From positions 124,001 to 188,000 of the forward strand of contig NZ_VFNX01000005.1 in NCBI RefSeq assembly GCF_006715785.1: a stretch of 64,000 bases of DNA. Direction: 5' to 3'. The notes beneath the pieces are model-generated. The model saw nothing but the letters and a program-made list of their open reading frames with translations, was not told the origin of the DNA and made no database searches. The translations under genes were made by a program, and so were the position numbers. The DNA is from Streptomyces puniciscabiei. GTDB lineage: Bacteria; Actinomycetota; Actinomycetes; Streptomycetales; Streptomycetaceae. Shown one piece after another: positions 9,263 to 18,018 of this stretch (within the stretch, counting starts at the first letter, position 1; each line of letters begins with the position of its first letter).

Positions 9263-10389
9263 CCCCCTTCTCCGCCGTCCTGTTCGACCGCGACGGCACC
9301 CTCGTGGAGGACGTGCCCTACAACGGCGACCCCGACCGCGTCCGGCTCCTGCCCGGCGCGGCGGAGGCCGTGGCACTCGCGCGCTCCCTCGGCCTGGCCA
9401 CGGGCGTGGTCAGCAACCAGTCCGGTGTCGGGCGTGGCCTCATCACCGCCGACGACGTCCGCCGGGTCAACGAACGCGCCGACGCCCTGCTGGGCGGCCT
9501 GGACACCTGGGTCTTCTGCCCGCACACCCCGGAAACCGGCTGCGACTGCCGCAAGCCCCGCCCCGGCCTGATCCTCATGGCCGCCGCCCGACTCGGTGTC
9601 CCGCCCGCCGGGTGCCTGGTGATCGGCGACATCGCGGCGGACATGCTCGCGGCCCGCGCGGCCGGCGCCCACGGACTGCTCGTACCGAACCCGGCCACGG
9701 CCCCGGCGGAGGTGGCCCGTTTCGCCGACCGCAGCGCTCCTGACGTCCTCACCGCGGTCCGCACGGCGCTCACGGGGGCGGCGGGGGAGTGGCCGTCTTC
9801 GGGGGGCGCGGCAACAGCCGGTGACGGCGCGCGGCCGTCTTCTCGGGGTGCGACGGCCCCTGGCGCGGCAGGGCCGTCTACTCGGGTTGCGGCGGCACCT
9901 GATGGGGCGCGGCCGTCTTCGCGCCGCGCGGCGATCCCGGACCGGGCGTGGACGTCTTCGCCCGACGCGGCGGCCCCGGACGGGACCTGTACTTCTTCGC
10001 GGGGCGGGATGAGCCCTGATCAGACTTGCTCGTCCTCGCCGGACGTGACCGTCCCGGCCCGGGTCCGGCCGGCTCGGCAGGGCGCTGTGGCGCCGGCCCT
10101 GGCGGGGCTGCCCGAGTCGGACCCGACGGCCCCCGGCAGTGCGCGGTCCTCTGCGCCGGCCACGGAGGGTCCGGCCGGGATGTGGCTGTCCCGGCCGGAC
10201 GCGGCGACGCCTGGCCCCGGGCGGTCCTGGGAGCCGGATGCGGCGCCGCCGGGCCCGGGGCGGGTTTCCGAGGCGGACGTGGTGGCGCCGGGCCCGGCGG
10301 GGTCCGGTGAAACCGACGCGGTGCTGTCAGGCCGGGCGTGGCGCTCGGCGCCGGACGCCGCGGGAGCGGGAAGGCGGCGGTTGCGATGA
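9259..10389 (+). CDS. gmhB: GmhB-like D-glycero-D-manno-heptose bisphosphate phosphatase (HAD) with a long repeat tail
   Basis: 376 aa, about twice the usual GmhB length. Residues 1-172 are a complete HAD domain: nucleophile motif DRDGT (Asp10, Asp12), SNQSG near 52-56, and the zinc loop CPHTPETGCDC (Cys87, His89, Cys95, Cys97) followed by RKPRPG, which marks GmhB-type histidinol/heptose phosphatases, then IGDIAADM. The protein continues in frame for about 200 residues of degenerate 13-residue Ser/Pro/Ala/Asp repeats to a stop that overlaps the next ATG. GTG start overlaps the upstream stop. With GmhA and HldE it would complete ADP-heptose synthesis. Confidence 0.88.
   Translation: MTPFSAVLFDRDGTLVEDVPYNGDPDRVRLLPGAAEAVALARSLGLATGVVSNQSGVGRGLITADDVRRVNERADALLGGLDTWVFCPHTPETGCDCRKPRPGLILMAAARLGVPPAGCLVIGDIAADMLAARAAGAHGLLVPNPATAPAEVARFADRSAPDVLTAVRTALTGAAGEWPSSGGAATAGDGARPSSRGATAPGAAGPSTRVAAAPDGARPSSRRAAIPDRAWTSSPDAAAPDGTCTSSRGGMSPDQTCSSSPDVTVPARVRPARQGAVAPALAGLPESDPTAPGSARSSAPATEGPAGMWLSRPDAATPGPGRSWEPDAAPPGPGRVSEADVVAPGPAGSGETDAVLSGRAWRSAPDAAGAGRRRLR
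9787..10380 (+). repeat. degenerate 39-bp tandem repeats encoding a 13-residue repeat tail of the GmhB-like protein
   Basis: About fourteen imperfect units, each ending in a pattern like x-SS-x-D/G-A-A-x-P-D/G, can be aligned, for example ARPSSRGATAPGA, AWTSSPDAAAPDG, TCSSSPDVTVPAR and RSWEPDAAPPGPG. The third codon position stays GC-rich but TCT serine codons recur, unusual for this genome. The repeats keep the frame open through to the overlap with the next gene. Confidence 0.75.
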
Positions 10390-11396
10390 AGTGCCTCGTC
10401 GTGCGGCTCGACAGCTTCGGTGACGTGTTGCTCGCCGGCCCGGCCGTGCGTGCCGTCGCCGCTCACAGCGCGCACGTCACCATGCTGTGCGGCCCGCGCG
10501 GCGCGGACGCCGCCCGCCTGCTGCCCGGTGTCGACGAGGTGCTGGTCTGGGAGGCGCCCTGGGAGGGTTTCGACCCGCCGGACGTGAGCGTGGCGGACGT
10601 CGACGCGCTGCTCGGCCGGCTGCGCGCCGGGGCCTTCGACGCCGCGCTCGTGCTCACGTCCTTCCACCAGAGCCCCTTGCCCACCGCGCTGCTGCTGCGG
10701 CTGGCCGGCATCGGCCGGATCGGCGCCGACAGCGTCGACCACCCCGGGCGGCTGCTCGACGTACGGCACCGGCGGCTGCCGGGCCGCCACGAGGTGGAGG
10801 CGGCCCTCGACACCGCCGCCGCCATGGGCTTCCGGCCACCCCCCGGCGATGACGGCCGGCTGCGCGTCCTGCCGTCACCGGACACCAGCGCCCTGACCGG
10901 CAACGGCCCGTACGTCGTCCTGCACCCCGGAGCCAGCGCCCCCGCCCGCGCCTGGAACCCACGGCGCTGCGCGGACGCGGTCGCCCTGCTCGCCGACGCC
11001 GGGCACCGCGTCGTCGTCACCGGCGGCCCGCACGAGACCGTGCTCACCCGGTGCGTGAGCGGCGACGTCGGCATCGACCTGGGCGGCCGCACCTCCCCGC
11101 GCACCCTCGCCGGGGTACTGCGCATGGCCGACGTCGTGATCAGCGCCAACACCGGGCCCGCCCATCTCGCCGCCGCCGTCGGCACCCCGGTCGTGTCCCT
11201 GTTCGCACCGGTCGTCCCGGCCGAGCGCTGGGCCCCGTACGGCGTCCCGGTCATCCTGCTCGGCGACCAGTCGGCGCCGTGCGCGAACACCCGGGCGCTG
11301 ACCTGCCCGGTGCCCGGGCACCCCTGTCTGGACGAGGTCACCGGACAGGACGTGGTGCGCGCGGTGCACAAGCTCATCCAGGAGCGGCACACATGA
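10386..11396 (+). CDS. family 9 glycosyltransferase (heptosyltransferase-like)
   Basis: 336 aa. The N-terminus MKCLVVRLDSFGDVLLAGPAVRA is the classic GT9 opening, with the catalytic Asp in the D-S-F-G-D element. The C-terminal nucleotide-binding half has VVLHPGASAPARAW (about residues 176-189) and ISANTGPAHLAAAVGTPVVSLF (about 251-272), the ADP-heptose-binding region of heptosyltransferases. ATGA coupling on both sides. Given GmhA/HldE/GmhB in the same operon, ADP-heptose is the expected donor. Confidence 0.9.
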   Translation: MKCLVVRLDSFGDVLLAGPAVRAVAAHSAHVTMLCGPRGADAARLLPGVDEVLVWEAPWEGFDPPDVSVADVDALLGRLRAGAFDAALVLTSFHQSPLPTALLLRLAGIGRIGADSVDHPGRLLDVRHRRLPGRHEVEAALDTAAAMGFRPPPGDDGRLRVLPSPDTSALTGNGPYVVLHPGASAPARAWNPRRCADAVALLADAGHRVVVTGGPHETVLTRCVSGDVGIDLGGRTSPRTLAGVLRMADVVISANTGPAHLAAAVGTPVVSLFAPVVPAERWAPYGVPVILLGDQSAPCANTRALTCPVPGHPCLDEVTGQDVVRAVHKLIQERHT

Positions 11397-12355
11397 ACAT
11401 CCTCGTCTGGCACGTGCACGGATCGTGGCTCACCGCCTTCGTGCAGGGCCCGCACACCTACCTGGTCCCGGTCACCGACGACCGCGGCCCCGACGGACTC
11501 GGCCGCGCCGTGACCTGGGACTGGCCCGAGACCGTCCAGGAGCGGACCCCGAAGGAGCTGTGGGACTGCGACATCGACCTGATGGTGCTGCAGCGACCGC
11601 ACGAACTCGACCTGGCCCTGCGCTGGACCGGCCGCCGGCCCGGCGTGGACGTGCCCGCCGTGTACGTCGAGCACAACAGCCCCGACGCGTCCCCCGAGCG
11701 TCAACTCCACCCCCTGGCCGGGCAGTCGGCGATCCCGGTCGTACACGTCACCCACTTCAACCGGCTGATGTGGGACAGCGGCCAAGCCCCCACCGAGGTC
11801 GTGGAGCACGGCATCATCGACCCCGGCCCGCTGTACACCGGCACCGGGCGGCGCGCCGCCGTCGTCGTCAACGAGCCCGTGCGCAGGGGCCGTACGACCG
11901 GCACCGACCTGCTGCCCCGCCTCGCCCGGTCCGCGCCGCTGGACGTCTTCGGCATGCGCACCGAAGGCCTCGCCGAACACCTGGGCCTGCCCCCCGAACG
12001 CTGCCGCACCCGCGATCTGCCCCAGCACGAACTGCACCGGGAGATGGCCCGCTGCCGGCTCTATCTGCACCCCGTGCGCTGGACCTCGCTCGGGCTGTCC
12101 CTGCTGGAGGCGATGTTCCTGGGCATGCCGGTGGTCGCCCTCGACACCACCGAGGTGCGCGAGGCCGTACCCGAGGGCGCCGGGGTGGTCTCGAACCGCC
12201 TCGAGGTACTGGAGGACGCCGTACGGGCCTTCCTCACCGACCCCGTGCTCGCCCGCCGCACCGGCGCGGCGGCCCGGGCCGGTGCCCGGACCCGCTACGG
12301 AGAGCGGCGCTTCCTGGACGACTGGGAACGCCTGATCAAGGAGGTCACCCGATGA
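11393..12355 (+). CDS. family 4-like glycosyltransferase
   Basis: 320 aa, GT-B fold. The C-terminal donor-binding part is recognisable: CRLYLHPVRWTSLGLSLLEA (about residues 222-241) then MPVVALDTTEVREAVPEG, the E-x7-E region of GT4 enzymes. The N-terminal domain begins MNILVWHVHGSWLTAF and is less conserved. Coupled to neighbours by ATGA overlaps. Acceptor and donor unknown. Confidence 0.85.
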   Translation: MNILVWHVHGSWLTAFVQGPHTYLVPVTDDRGPDGLGRAVTWDWPETVQERTPKELWDCDIDLMVLQRPHELDLALRWTGRRPGVDVPAVYVEHNSPDASPERQLHPLAGQSAIPVVHVTHFNRLMWDSGQAPTEVVEHGIIDPGPLYTGTGRRAAVVVNEPVRRGRTTGTDLLPRLARSAPLDVFGMRTEGLAEHLGLPPERCRTRDLPQHELHREMARCRLYLHPVRWTSLGLSLLEAMFLGMPVVALDTTEVREAVPEGAGVVSNRLEVLEDAVRAFLTDPVLARRTGAAARAGARTRYGERRFLDDWERLIKEVTR

Positions 12356-13584
12356 GCCGCATCCCGTCCACGGCCGGACGCGTCGCCATGGTCTCCGAGC
12401 ACGCCAGCCCGCTGGCCGCGCTCGGCGGACCGGACGCCGGCGGCCAGAACGTGTACGTGGCACAGGTCGCCCGGCAGCTCGCCAGAAAGGGATACCGGGT
12501 CACGGTGTACACCCGGCGGGACTCGGCGGGCCTGCCGGACCGGGTGACCCTCATCGACGGGGTACAGGTGGTGCACGTGCCCGCCGGACCGCCCGTGACC
12601 GTCCCCAAGGACGAACTCCTGCCGCACATGGCCGAGTTCGGTTCGTTCCTGGCCCAGCAGTGGTCGCTGAACCCACCGGACGTGGTGCACTCCCACTTCT
12701 GGATGTCGGGCCTGGCGGCCCTGGCGGGCGCCCGGGAGCTCGGCATACCCGTGGTGCAGACCTACCACGCGCTGGGCACGGTGAAGAAGCGCTACCAGGG
12801 CGCCGCCGACACCAGCCCCCCGCAGCGCCTCGCCATCGAGGAGGCCGTCGGCCACGAGTGCGCCCGCATCATCGCCACCTGCAGCGACGAGGTCGCCGAA
12901 CTGAAGGCCATGGGCCTGGACGAGGAGCGGATCAGCGTCGTGCCCTGCGGGGTCGACCCCGACCAGTTCACGCCCGCCCCCGGCGCCCGCCCGGCCGGTG
13001 CGGGCAGGCGGCTGCTGTCCGTCGGCCGGCTGGTGCCCCGTAAGGGCTTCGACCGCGCGATCCGCGCCCTGGCCTCCATCCCCGACGCCGAACTGCTCAT
13101 CGCGGGCGGCCCCGAAGCCGATCTGCTCGGCACCGACACCGAGGCCCGGCGCCTCTACACGATCGCCGGCGAGTACGGCGTCAGCGACCGCGTCACCCTG
13201 CTCGGCGGGGTCGGCAGGGCCCGGATGCCCCGACTGATGGCCGGCGCCGACCTCGTGCTATCCCTGCCGCGCTACGAGCCGTTCGGCATCGTCCCGCTGG
13301 AGGCCATGGCCTGCGCCACGCCGGTCGTCGCCACGGCGGTCGGCGGCCAGCTCGACACCGTCGTGGACGGCACCACGGGCGTCCTGGTCCCGGCCGACGA
13401 CGACTACGACCTCGGTGCGGTCGTGCGCGCGCTCCTCGCCGATTCCGACCGGCTCGCCCGGTACGGAGCCGCCGGCCGGCAGCGGGTGCTGACCCACTAC
13501 ACCTGGGACCGGGTGGCGGACGGTGTGGCGGGGGTGTACGGCGCCGTCGCCCCGGTCCCGCGGCTCTCGGGGGTGGTGCGATGA
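12352..13584 (+). CDS. family 4 glycosyltransferase
   Basis: 410 aa. The N-terminal domain contains GGPDAGGQNVYVAQVARQLA (about residues 22-41), a motif shared with sucrose-phosphate-synthase-type and MshA-type GT4 enzymes. The C-terminal domain has SVGRLVPRKGFD (about 223-234), and YEPFGIVPLEAMACATPVVA (about 306-325) containing the catalytic E-x7-E. Fully conserved, cytosolic, coupled by ATGA to both neighbours. Confidence 0.92.
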   Translation: MSRIPSTAGRVAMVSEHASPLAALGGPDAGGQNVYVAQVARQLARKGYRVTVYTRRDSAGLPDRVTLIDGVQVVHVPAGPPVTVPKDELLPHMAEFGSFLAQQWSLNPPDVVHSHFWMSGLAALAGARELGIPVVQTYHALGTVKKRYQGAADTSPPQRLAIEEAVGHECARIIATCSDEVAELKAMGLDEERISVVPCGVDPDQFTPAPGARPAGAGRRLLSVGRLVPRKGFDRAIRALASIPDAELLIAGGPEADLLGTDTEARRLYTIAGEYGVSDRVTLLGGVGRARMPRLMAGADLVLSLPRYEPFGIVPLEAMACATPVVATAVGGQLDTVVDGTTGVLVPADDDYDLGAVVRALLADSDRLARYGAAGRQRVLTHYTWDRVADGVAGVYGAVAPVPRLSGVVR

Positions 13585-14282
13585 AGACCGCCGGCGACAC
13601 CACGCACTGCGACGACCTCGCCAAGGCCCTGGACGCGTTCCGCGAGCACGAGTCCCGCATCGAGGAGTGGGGCGGCGAACTCGCCCGCCGTCTGGGCGCG
13701 GGGGCCCGGCTGCTGGTCGCGGGCAACGGCGGCAGCGCCGCCCAGGCACAGCACCTGACGGCCGAACTCGTCGGCCGCTACCGCGACGACCGGCCGCCGT
13801 TCTCCGCCCTCGCCCTGCACGCCGACACCTCCTCCACCACCGCGATCGCCAACGACTACGGCGTGCAGGAGATCTTCGCCCGGCAGACCGTCGCCCACGG
13901 CCGCTCCGGAGACGTGCTCATGCTGCTGTCCACCAGCGGCGCGAGCGCCAATCTGCTCACCGCCGCCGAACACGCCCGCCGCCTGGGCATGACCGTGTGG
14001 GCGCTGACCGGCAGGGCACCCAACCCGCTGCAGCTCGGCGCCGACGACGCGCTGTGCGTCGACGCGCCCGTCGCCGCCACCGTGCAGGAACTCCACCTGG
14101 TCGCCGTGCACATGCTGTGCGAGGCCTTCGACCAGGCCGTAGAGCGCGGGGACGCCGACCGTGCCCGCTGCGACGGGGTGGACGGCAGGCCGGGCGTCGT
14201 CGGCCGGCTCGTCGGCCGGGCCCGTACCGTCGGCCGATCCACGCCCGGCGCCCCCGCGGCCCGCAGGAGGGGAGACACATGA
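13581..14282 (+). CDS. gmhA: GmhA-like sedoheptulose-7-phosphate isomerase (SIS domain)
   Basis: 233 aa; the first 195 or so form a SIS domain, with a basic C-terminal extension. Sugar-phosphate-binding motifs GNGGSAAQAQH (about residues 48-58), DYGVQEIFARQT and STSGASANLLTAAE (about 115-128) match GmhA, which converts sedoheptulose-7-phosphate to D-glycero-D-manno-heptose-7-phosphate. ATGA overlaps on both sides. Immediately upstream of the HldE gene that would use its product. Confidence 0.9.
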   Translation: MKTAGDTTHCDDLAKALDAFREHESRIEEWGGELARRLGAGARLLVAGNGGSAAQAQHLTAELVGRYRDDRPPFSALALHADTSSTTAIANDYGVQEIFARQTVAHGRSGDVLMLLSTSGASANLLTAAEHARRLGMTVWALTGRAPNPLQLGADDALCVDAPVAATVQELHLVAVHMLCEAFDQAVERGDADRARCDGVDGRPGVVGRLVGRARTVGRSTPGAPAARRRGDT

Positions 14283-15709
14283 CCAGCCCGCGCACACCGC
14301 TGGTCGTCGTGGGCGACGCCCTGCTCGACCACGACCTGTGCGGCCGGGCCGAACGCCTGGCCCCGGACGCCCCCGTGCCGGTGGTGCACGGCACCCGGCG
14401 CAGCTCCCGGCCCGGCGGCGCGGCCCTCGCCGCCTGCCTCGCCGCCGCCGACGGCCGCCCGGTCACGCTCGTCACCGCCCTCGGCGACGACCCCGCCAGC
14501 GACACCCTGCGCGGGCTGCTGGCCGGCCGTGTGGACCTGGTGGAGGTGCCGCTGGAAGGCGCCCTGAGCAGCAAGACCCGGGTCATGGCAGGAGACCGGC
14601 CGCTACTCCGCCTGGACGACGGCGAGGGACGCGCCCGCGCGGCGACGGGGGCCGCCGAGGACGCTGTCACCGGTGCCGCCGGCATCCTGGTCGCCGACTA
14701 CGGCCGGGGCACCGCCGACGTCCTCCGCGACGCCCTCGGCCGGACGGCGGCCGCCCTGGTCTGGGATCCCCATGTACGCGGCCTGCCCCCGGTGCCGGGC
14801 GTCCGGCTGGCCACGCCCTCCGCACAGGAGGCCCGCGCCTTCGCCCGGCACCTGGACACCACCGACGGGTCCGGTGACGAGGCCGGACTGCGCACCGCCG
14901 CCCGGGACGCCCGCACCCTGGTCCGGGCCTGGCAGGCGCAGGCCGTCGCCGTGACCCTCGGCGAGCGCGGCGCCCTGCTTTCCCACGGCGAGACCCCGCT
15001 GCTGGTACCGACCCCGGCCGCCGTGGCGGGCGATCCCTGCGGCGCCGGCGACCGGTTCGCCGCGGCGGCGGCCGGCGAGCTCGCCGACGGCGCGCTCACC
15101 GAGGCCGCCGTGCAGGCAGCCGTCCACGCCGCGACCCGCTACGTCGCCGAGGGCGGCGCCCGCGCGGTCGCCACCGAGGAGCTGCCGGACACGCCCGAGC
15201 CCGCCGCGGCGGACGGCGACATCACCGGGGACGCCGTGCGCCTGGCCGCCCGGGTCCGGACCGCGGGCGGCACCGTCGTCGCCGCGGGCGGCTGCTTCGA
15301 CCTGCTGCACGCCGGTCACGTCGCCCTCCTGCAGGCCGCGCGCCGGGCCGGCGACTGCCTGATCGTCTGCATGAACTCCGACGACTCCGTGCGCCGTCGC
15401 AAGGGCACCGGCCGCCCCCTGGTGCCCGCCGCCGACCGGGTCCGGGTGCTGCGCGCCCTGGAGTGCGTCGACGCGGTCGCCGTGTTCGACGAGGACACGC
15501 CCGAACGCGTCCTCGGCGAACTCCGCCCGCACATCTGGGCCAAGGGCGGCGACTACGCCCGCACCGACCTGCCCGAACAGCCCCTGGTGGAGAGCTGGGG
15601 CGGCCAGGTCCTCCTGCTGCCCTACCTCGACGGCCGTTCCACCACGGGCCTCGCCCGCCGCGCCGCCCTGGCACCGGCCCCGGCCCCGGCCACAGGACGT
15701 ACGACATGA
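14279..15709 (+). CDS. hldE: HldE-like bifunctional heptose-7-phosphate kinase / heptose-1-phosphate adenylyltransferase
   Basis: 476 aa, matching the two-domain HldE (RfaE) length. Residues 1 to about 310 form a PfkB-type kinase ending in the GAGDRFAAA anion-hole motif near residue 257. Residues from about 335 form a nucleotidyltransferase with GGCFDLLHAGHVALL (the HxGH signature) and later KGTGRPLVPAADRVRVL and PHIWAKGGDY. The first activity makes heptose-1,7-bisphosphate, the second makes ADP-heptose after GmhB removes the 7-phosphate. Coupled by ATGA to gmhA. Confidence 0.93.
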   Translation: MTSPRTPLVVVGDALLDHDLCGRAERLAPDAPVPVVHGTRRSSRPGGAALAACLAAADGRPVTLVTALGDDPASDTLRGLLAGRVDLVEVPLEGALSSKTRVMAGDRPLLRLDDGEGRARAATGAAEDAVTGAAGILVADYGRGTADVLRDALGRTAAALVWDPHVRGLPPVPGVRLATPSAQEARAFARHLDTTDGSGDEAGLRTAARDARTLVRAWQAQAVAVTLGERGALLSHGETPLLVPTPAAVAGDPCGAGDRFAAAAAGELADGALTEAAVQAAVHAATRYVAEGGARAVATEELPDTPEPAAADGDITGDAVRLAARVRTAGGTVVAAGGCFDLLHAGHVALLQAARRAGDCLIVCMNSDDSVRRRKGTGRPLVPAADRVRVLRALECVDAVAVFDEDTPERVLGELRPHIWAKGGDYARTDLPEQPLVESWGGQVLLLPYLDGRSTTGLARRAALAPAPAPATGRTT

Positions 15710-16098
15710 TCGCCAGGTCCTCCGCAAGCCTCCCGGTTCCGTCGGCCGCGAGAGGGGTCCGGTATGGCACCGGAGCGTCTGCCGTGGCGGTGGTTCGGCC
15801 GTGCGTGGCCCCCGGCGGGCCGGATGCGGTGGCGAGTGGTTTTGCTTCGGTGCCCGGTGTGCCGCGCATGGCACATGGCCGGTTGTCCGGGGCGCGGGCC
15901 TGTCCCGTATGCCTCTCGACCGGGCCGGTGCGGCGTGTCGCGGTTCTCTCCGGATCAACCGGCCCGCGGCGCGCGGCACTTGTCCGAGGGGGCATCCGCG
16001 CCGCCCGGCCCGGTGCGCCGCCCGGCATGCGCGCACCGGCCGGCACGCGGCACCCGACCAGCCACCCCGCCCCATGCATCGGAGGGCCCACTCGGTGA
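15706..16098 (+). CDS. uncertain 130-aa ORF bridging hldE and the next glycosyltransferase
   Basis: The frame starts at an ATG overlapping the hldE stop (ATGA) and ends at a TGA overlapping the next GTG start, the same coupling geometry as the whole operon. The product is Arg/Gly/Pro-rich, has no recognised domain, and contains a CxxC-like pair (ACPVC). Third-position GC is lower than in the neighbours (many GTT, GGT, TTT, CGT codons), which argues for non-coding spacer. I regard it as a coin toss: either a small coupled gene or a 385-bp intergenic region with an internal promoter. Confidence 0.35.
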   Translation: MIARSSASLPVPSAARGVRYGTGASAVAVVRPCVAPGGPDAVASGFASVPGVPRMAHGRLSGARACPVCLSTGPVRRVAVLSGSTGPRRAALVRGGIRAARPGAPPGMRAPAGTRHPTSHPAPCIGGPTR

Positions 16099-17087
16099 CC
16101 CACACCCCGCCCCATCCCCCGACCGTCCTGGTGCTGCGTGCGCTGGGTCTCGGTGACCTGCTGGCCGGTGTGCCCGCGTTGCGGGGCATCCGCCGGGCCT
16201 TCCCGGACCACCGGATCCTGCTCGCCCTGCCCCCGGGCCTGACCGAGCCGGCCCTGGACACCGGGGCGATCGACGCCGTGTTCCCGGCCGAGGCCCCCGG
16301 GCGGGCGGTGCCGTCCCTCACCCACTGGACCGGCCCACCGCCCGACCTGGCCGTCGACCTGCACGGCAACGGCCCCGAGAGCCGCGACGCCCTCGCCGCC
16401 GTGCACCCGCGCAGACTGCTCGCCCACGCCAGCCCGGACGGCCCGCCCTGGCAGGCACAGGCCCACGAACGGGACCGCTGGTGCGCCTTCCTGAAGGCCT
16501 ACGGCATCCCGGCCGACCCCCTGGACCTGCGTCTGCCCCGGCCCGCGAACCGGTCCCGGGCGCCCGGCGCCGTGGTCGTGCACCCCGGCGCGGCCTCCGG
16601 CTCCCGCCGCTGGCCGGGGGAGCGGTTCGCCGCCGTCGTGGGCCACCTGCGCGCGGCCGGACTCCATGTGGTGCTCACCGGCGGCCCCGGCGAGGAGGCC
16701 CTGGTGCGTTCGGTCGCCGAACGCGGCGGACTGGACGCCGGGGACGTGTTCGCCGGCGGCCTTCCCTACCGGGAACTGTCCGCGCTGGTCGCCGAGGCGT
16801 CCCTGGTGCTCAGCGGCGACACCGGACTGGCGCATCTCGCGGTCGCCCACGGCACCCGCTCCGTCACCCTGTTCGGCCCCGTCTCCCCGAGCCTGTGGGG
16901 TCCGCCCCCGAGCCCCGGCCACCTGGCCCTGTGGAAGCCCGGCCCGCCCGGCGATCCGCACGGCCGCACTCCCGACGCCCGGCTGCTGCGCATCCGCTCG
17001 GCGGAGGTCACGGCGGCCTGCCTGACGCTGCTCCGGCCGGCCGACGGCGGGCGGCGAGCCGGACCGGAGGTGGCGCGTGTCCGCTGA
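16095..17087 (+). CDS. family 9 glycosyltransferase (heptosyltransferase-like), second copy
   Basis: 330 aa from a GTG with GGAGGG 8 bp upstream. N-terminal VLVLRALGLGDLLAGVPALRG is the GT9 opening with the conserved G-D. The C-terminal half has VVVHPGAASGSRRWP (about residues 158-172) and LSGDTGLAHLAVAHGTRSVTLFG (about 238-260), the ADP-sugar binding region. It differs clearly from the GT9 at 10386, so each probably forms a different linkage. Confidence 0.9.
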   Translation: MTHTPPHPPTVLVLRALGLGDLLAGVPALRGIRRAFPDHRILLALPPGLTEPALDTGAIDAVFPAEAPGRAVPSLTHWTGPPPDLAVDLHGNGPESRDALAAVHPRRLLAHASPDGPPWQAQAHERDRWCAFLKAYGIPADPLDLRLPRPANRSRAPGAVVVHPGAASGSRRWPGERFAAVVGHLRAAGLHVVLTGGPGEEALVRSVAERGGLDAGDVFAGGLPYRELSALVAEASLVLSGDTGLAHLAVAHGTRSVTLFGPVSPSLWGPPPSPGHLALWKPGPPGDPHGRTPDARLLRIRSAEVTAACLTLLRPADGGRRAGPEVARVR

Positions 17088-18018
17088 ACCCGCGACCGGC
17101 CTCTCCCGCAGGACCGCCGCCGCCGGCGACCCGCGGACCACCGTCGCCGTCATCACCCGCGACCGGCCGGCCAGCCTGCTGCGCACCCTCGACGCGCTGG
17201 CCGCCTTGCCCGAGCGGCCACCGGTCATCGTCGTCGACAACTCCCGCGACGGCAGCACCCGCAGGCTCGTGCGCGGCCACCCGGCCCTCACCCGCCTGCT
17301 GCGGCCCGCCGAGAACACCGGTGCCCTCGGCCGCAACCTCGCCGTCCGGCACGCCCGCACCCCCTACGTCGCCTTCAGTGACGACGACTCCTGGTGGGAA
17401 CCGGGCAGCCTCGGCCGCGCCGCCGACCTCCTCGACCGCCACCCTCGGCTCGGCCTGCTCGCCGCCCGCACCCTGGTCGGTGACGAGGCCGCCGACGACC
17501 CGCTCAACGCGCTCCTCGCCGACTCGCCGCTGCCCCCGGAGCCGGACCTGCCCGGCCGTCCGGTGCTCGGCTTCCTCGCCTGCGCCACGGTGGTGCGCCG
17601 CGAGGCCTTCCTCGGCGTCGGCGGCTTCCACCCGCTGCTCTTCTTCGGCGGCGAGGAGACCCTGCTCGCCTACGACCTCGCCGCCCGGGGCTGGGGCGTC
17701 GCCTACGTGCCCGCCCTGCGCGCCCGGCACCACCCGGAGACCGACGGCCGTACCGGTCGTCCCTTCCTCGTCCGGCGCAACCATGTGCTGACCACCTGTC
17801 TGCGCCGACCCTGGTCCGTGGTCCTGCGGGCCGGCACCGGGCTCGCCGCGGCGGCCGCGGCAGGCCGGCCCGGTGCGCGCCGTGCCCTGAAGGAGACCCT
17901 CCTGCGGCTCCCGGCCGCCCTGGCCCGCCGCCGCACCCTGCCCCCGCACGTCGAACAGGCCGCCCGCCTCCTCGACCGCCAGTCCGCCGGACGCCCGCGG
18001 GAAGGCTCCGCCCGATGA
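17077..18018 (+). CDS. family 2 glycosyltransferase (first of a tandem pair)
   Basis: 313 aa, GTG start overlapping the previous gene by 11 bp with CGGAGG upstream. GT-A motifs: VAVITRDRPASLLRTL (about residues 24-39), VIVVDNSRDGS, and FSDDDSWWEPGSL (about 102-114) with the DDD metal site. The acceptor region has GGFHPLLFFGGEETLLAYDL. It is strongly similar to the next protein in the same blocks, so the two arose by tandem duplication. Confidence 0.88.
   Translation: MSAEPATGLSRRTAAAGDPRTTVAVITRDRPASLLRTLDALAALPERPPVIVVDNSRDGSTRRLVRGHPALTRLLRPAENTGALGRNLAVRHARTPYVAFSDDDSWWEPGSLGRAADLLDRHPRLGLLAARTLVGDEAADDPLNALLADSPLPPEPDLPGRPVLGFLACATVVRREAFLGVGGFHPLLFFGGEETLLAYDLAARGWGVAYVPALRARHHPETDGRTGRPFLVRRNHVLTTCLRRPWSVVLRAGTGLAAAAAAGRPGARRALKETLLRLPAALARRRTLPPHVEQAARLLDRQSAGRPREGSAR

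Noticed and set aside
6531..9376. Very long minus-strand frames across the carbamoyltransferase and GT2 genes
   Set aside because: They are antisense to strongly conserved proteins and have no domains.
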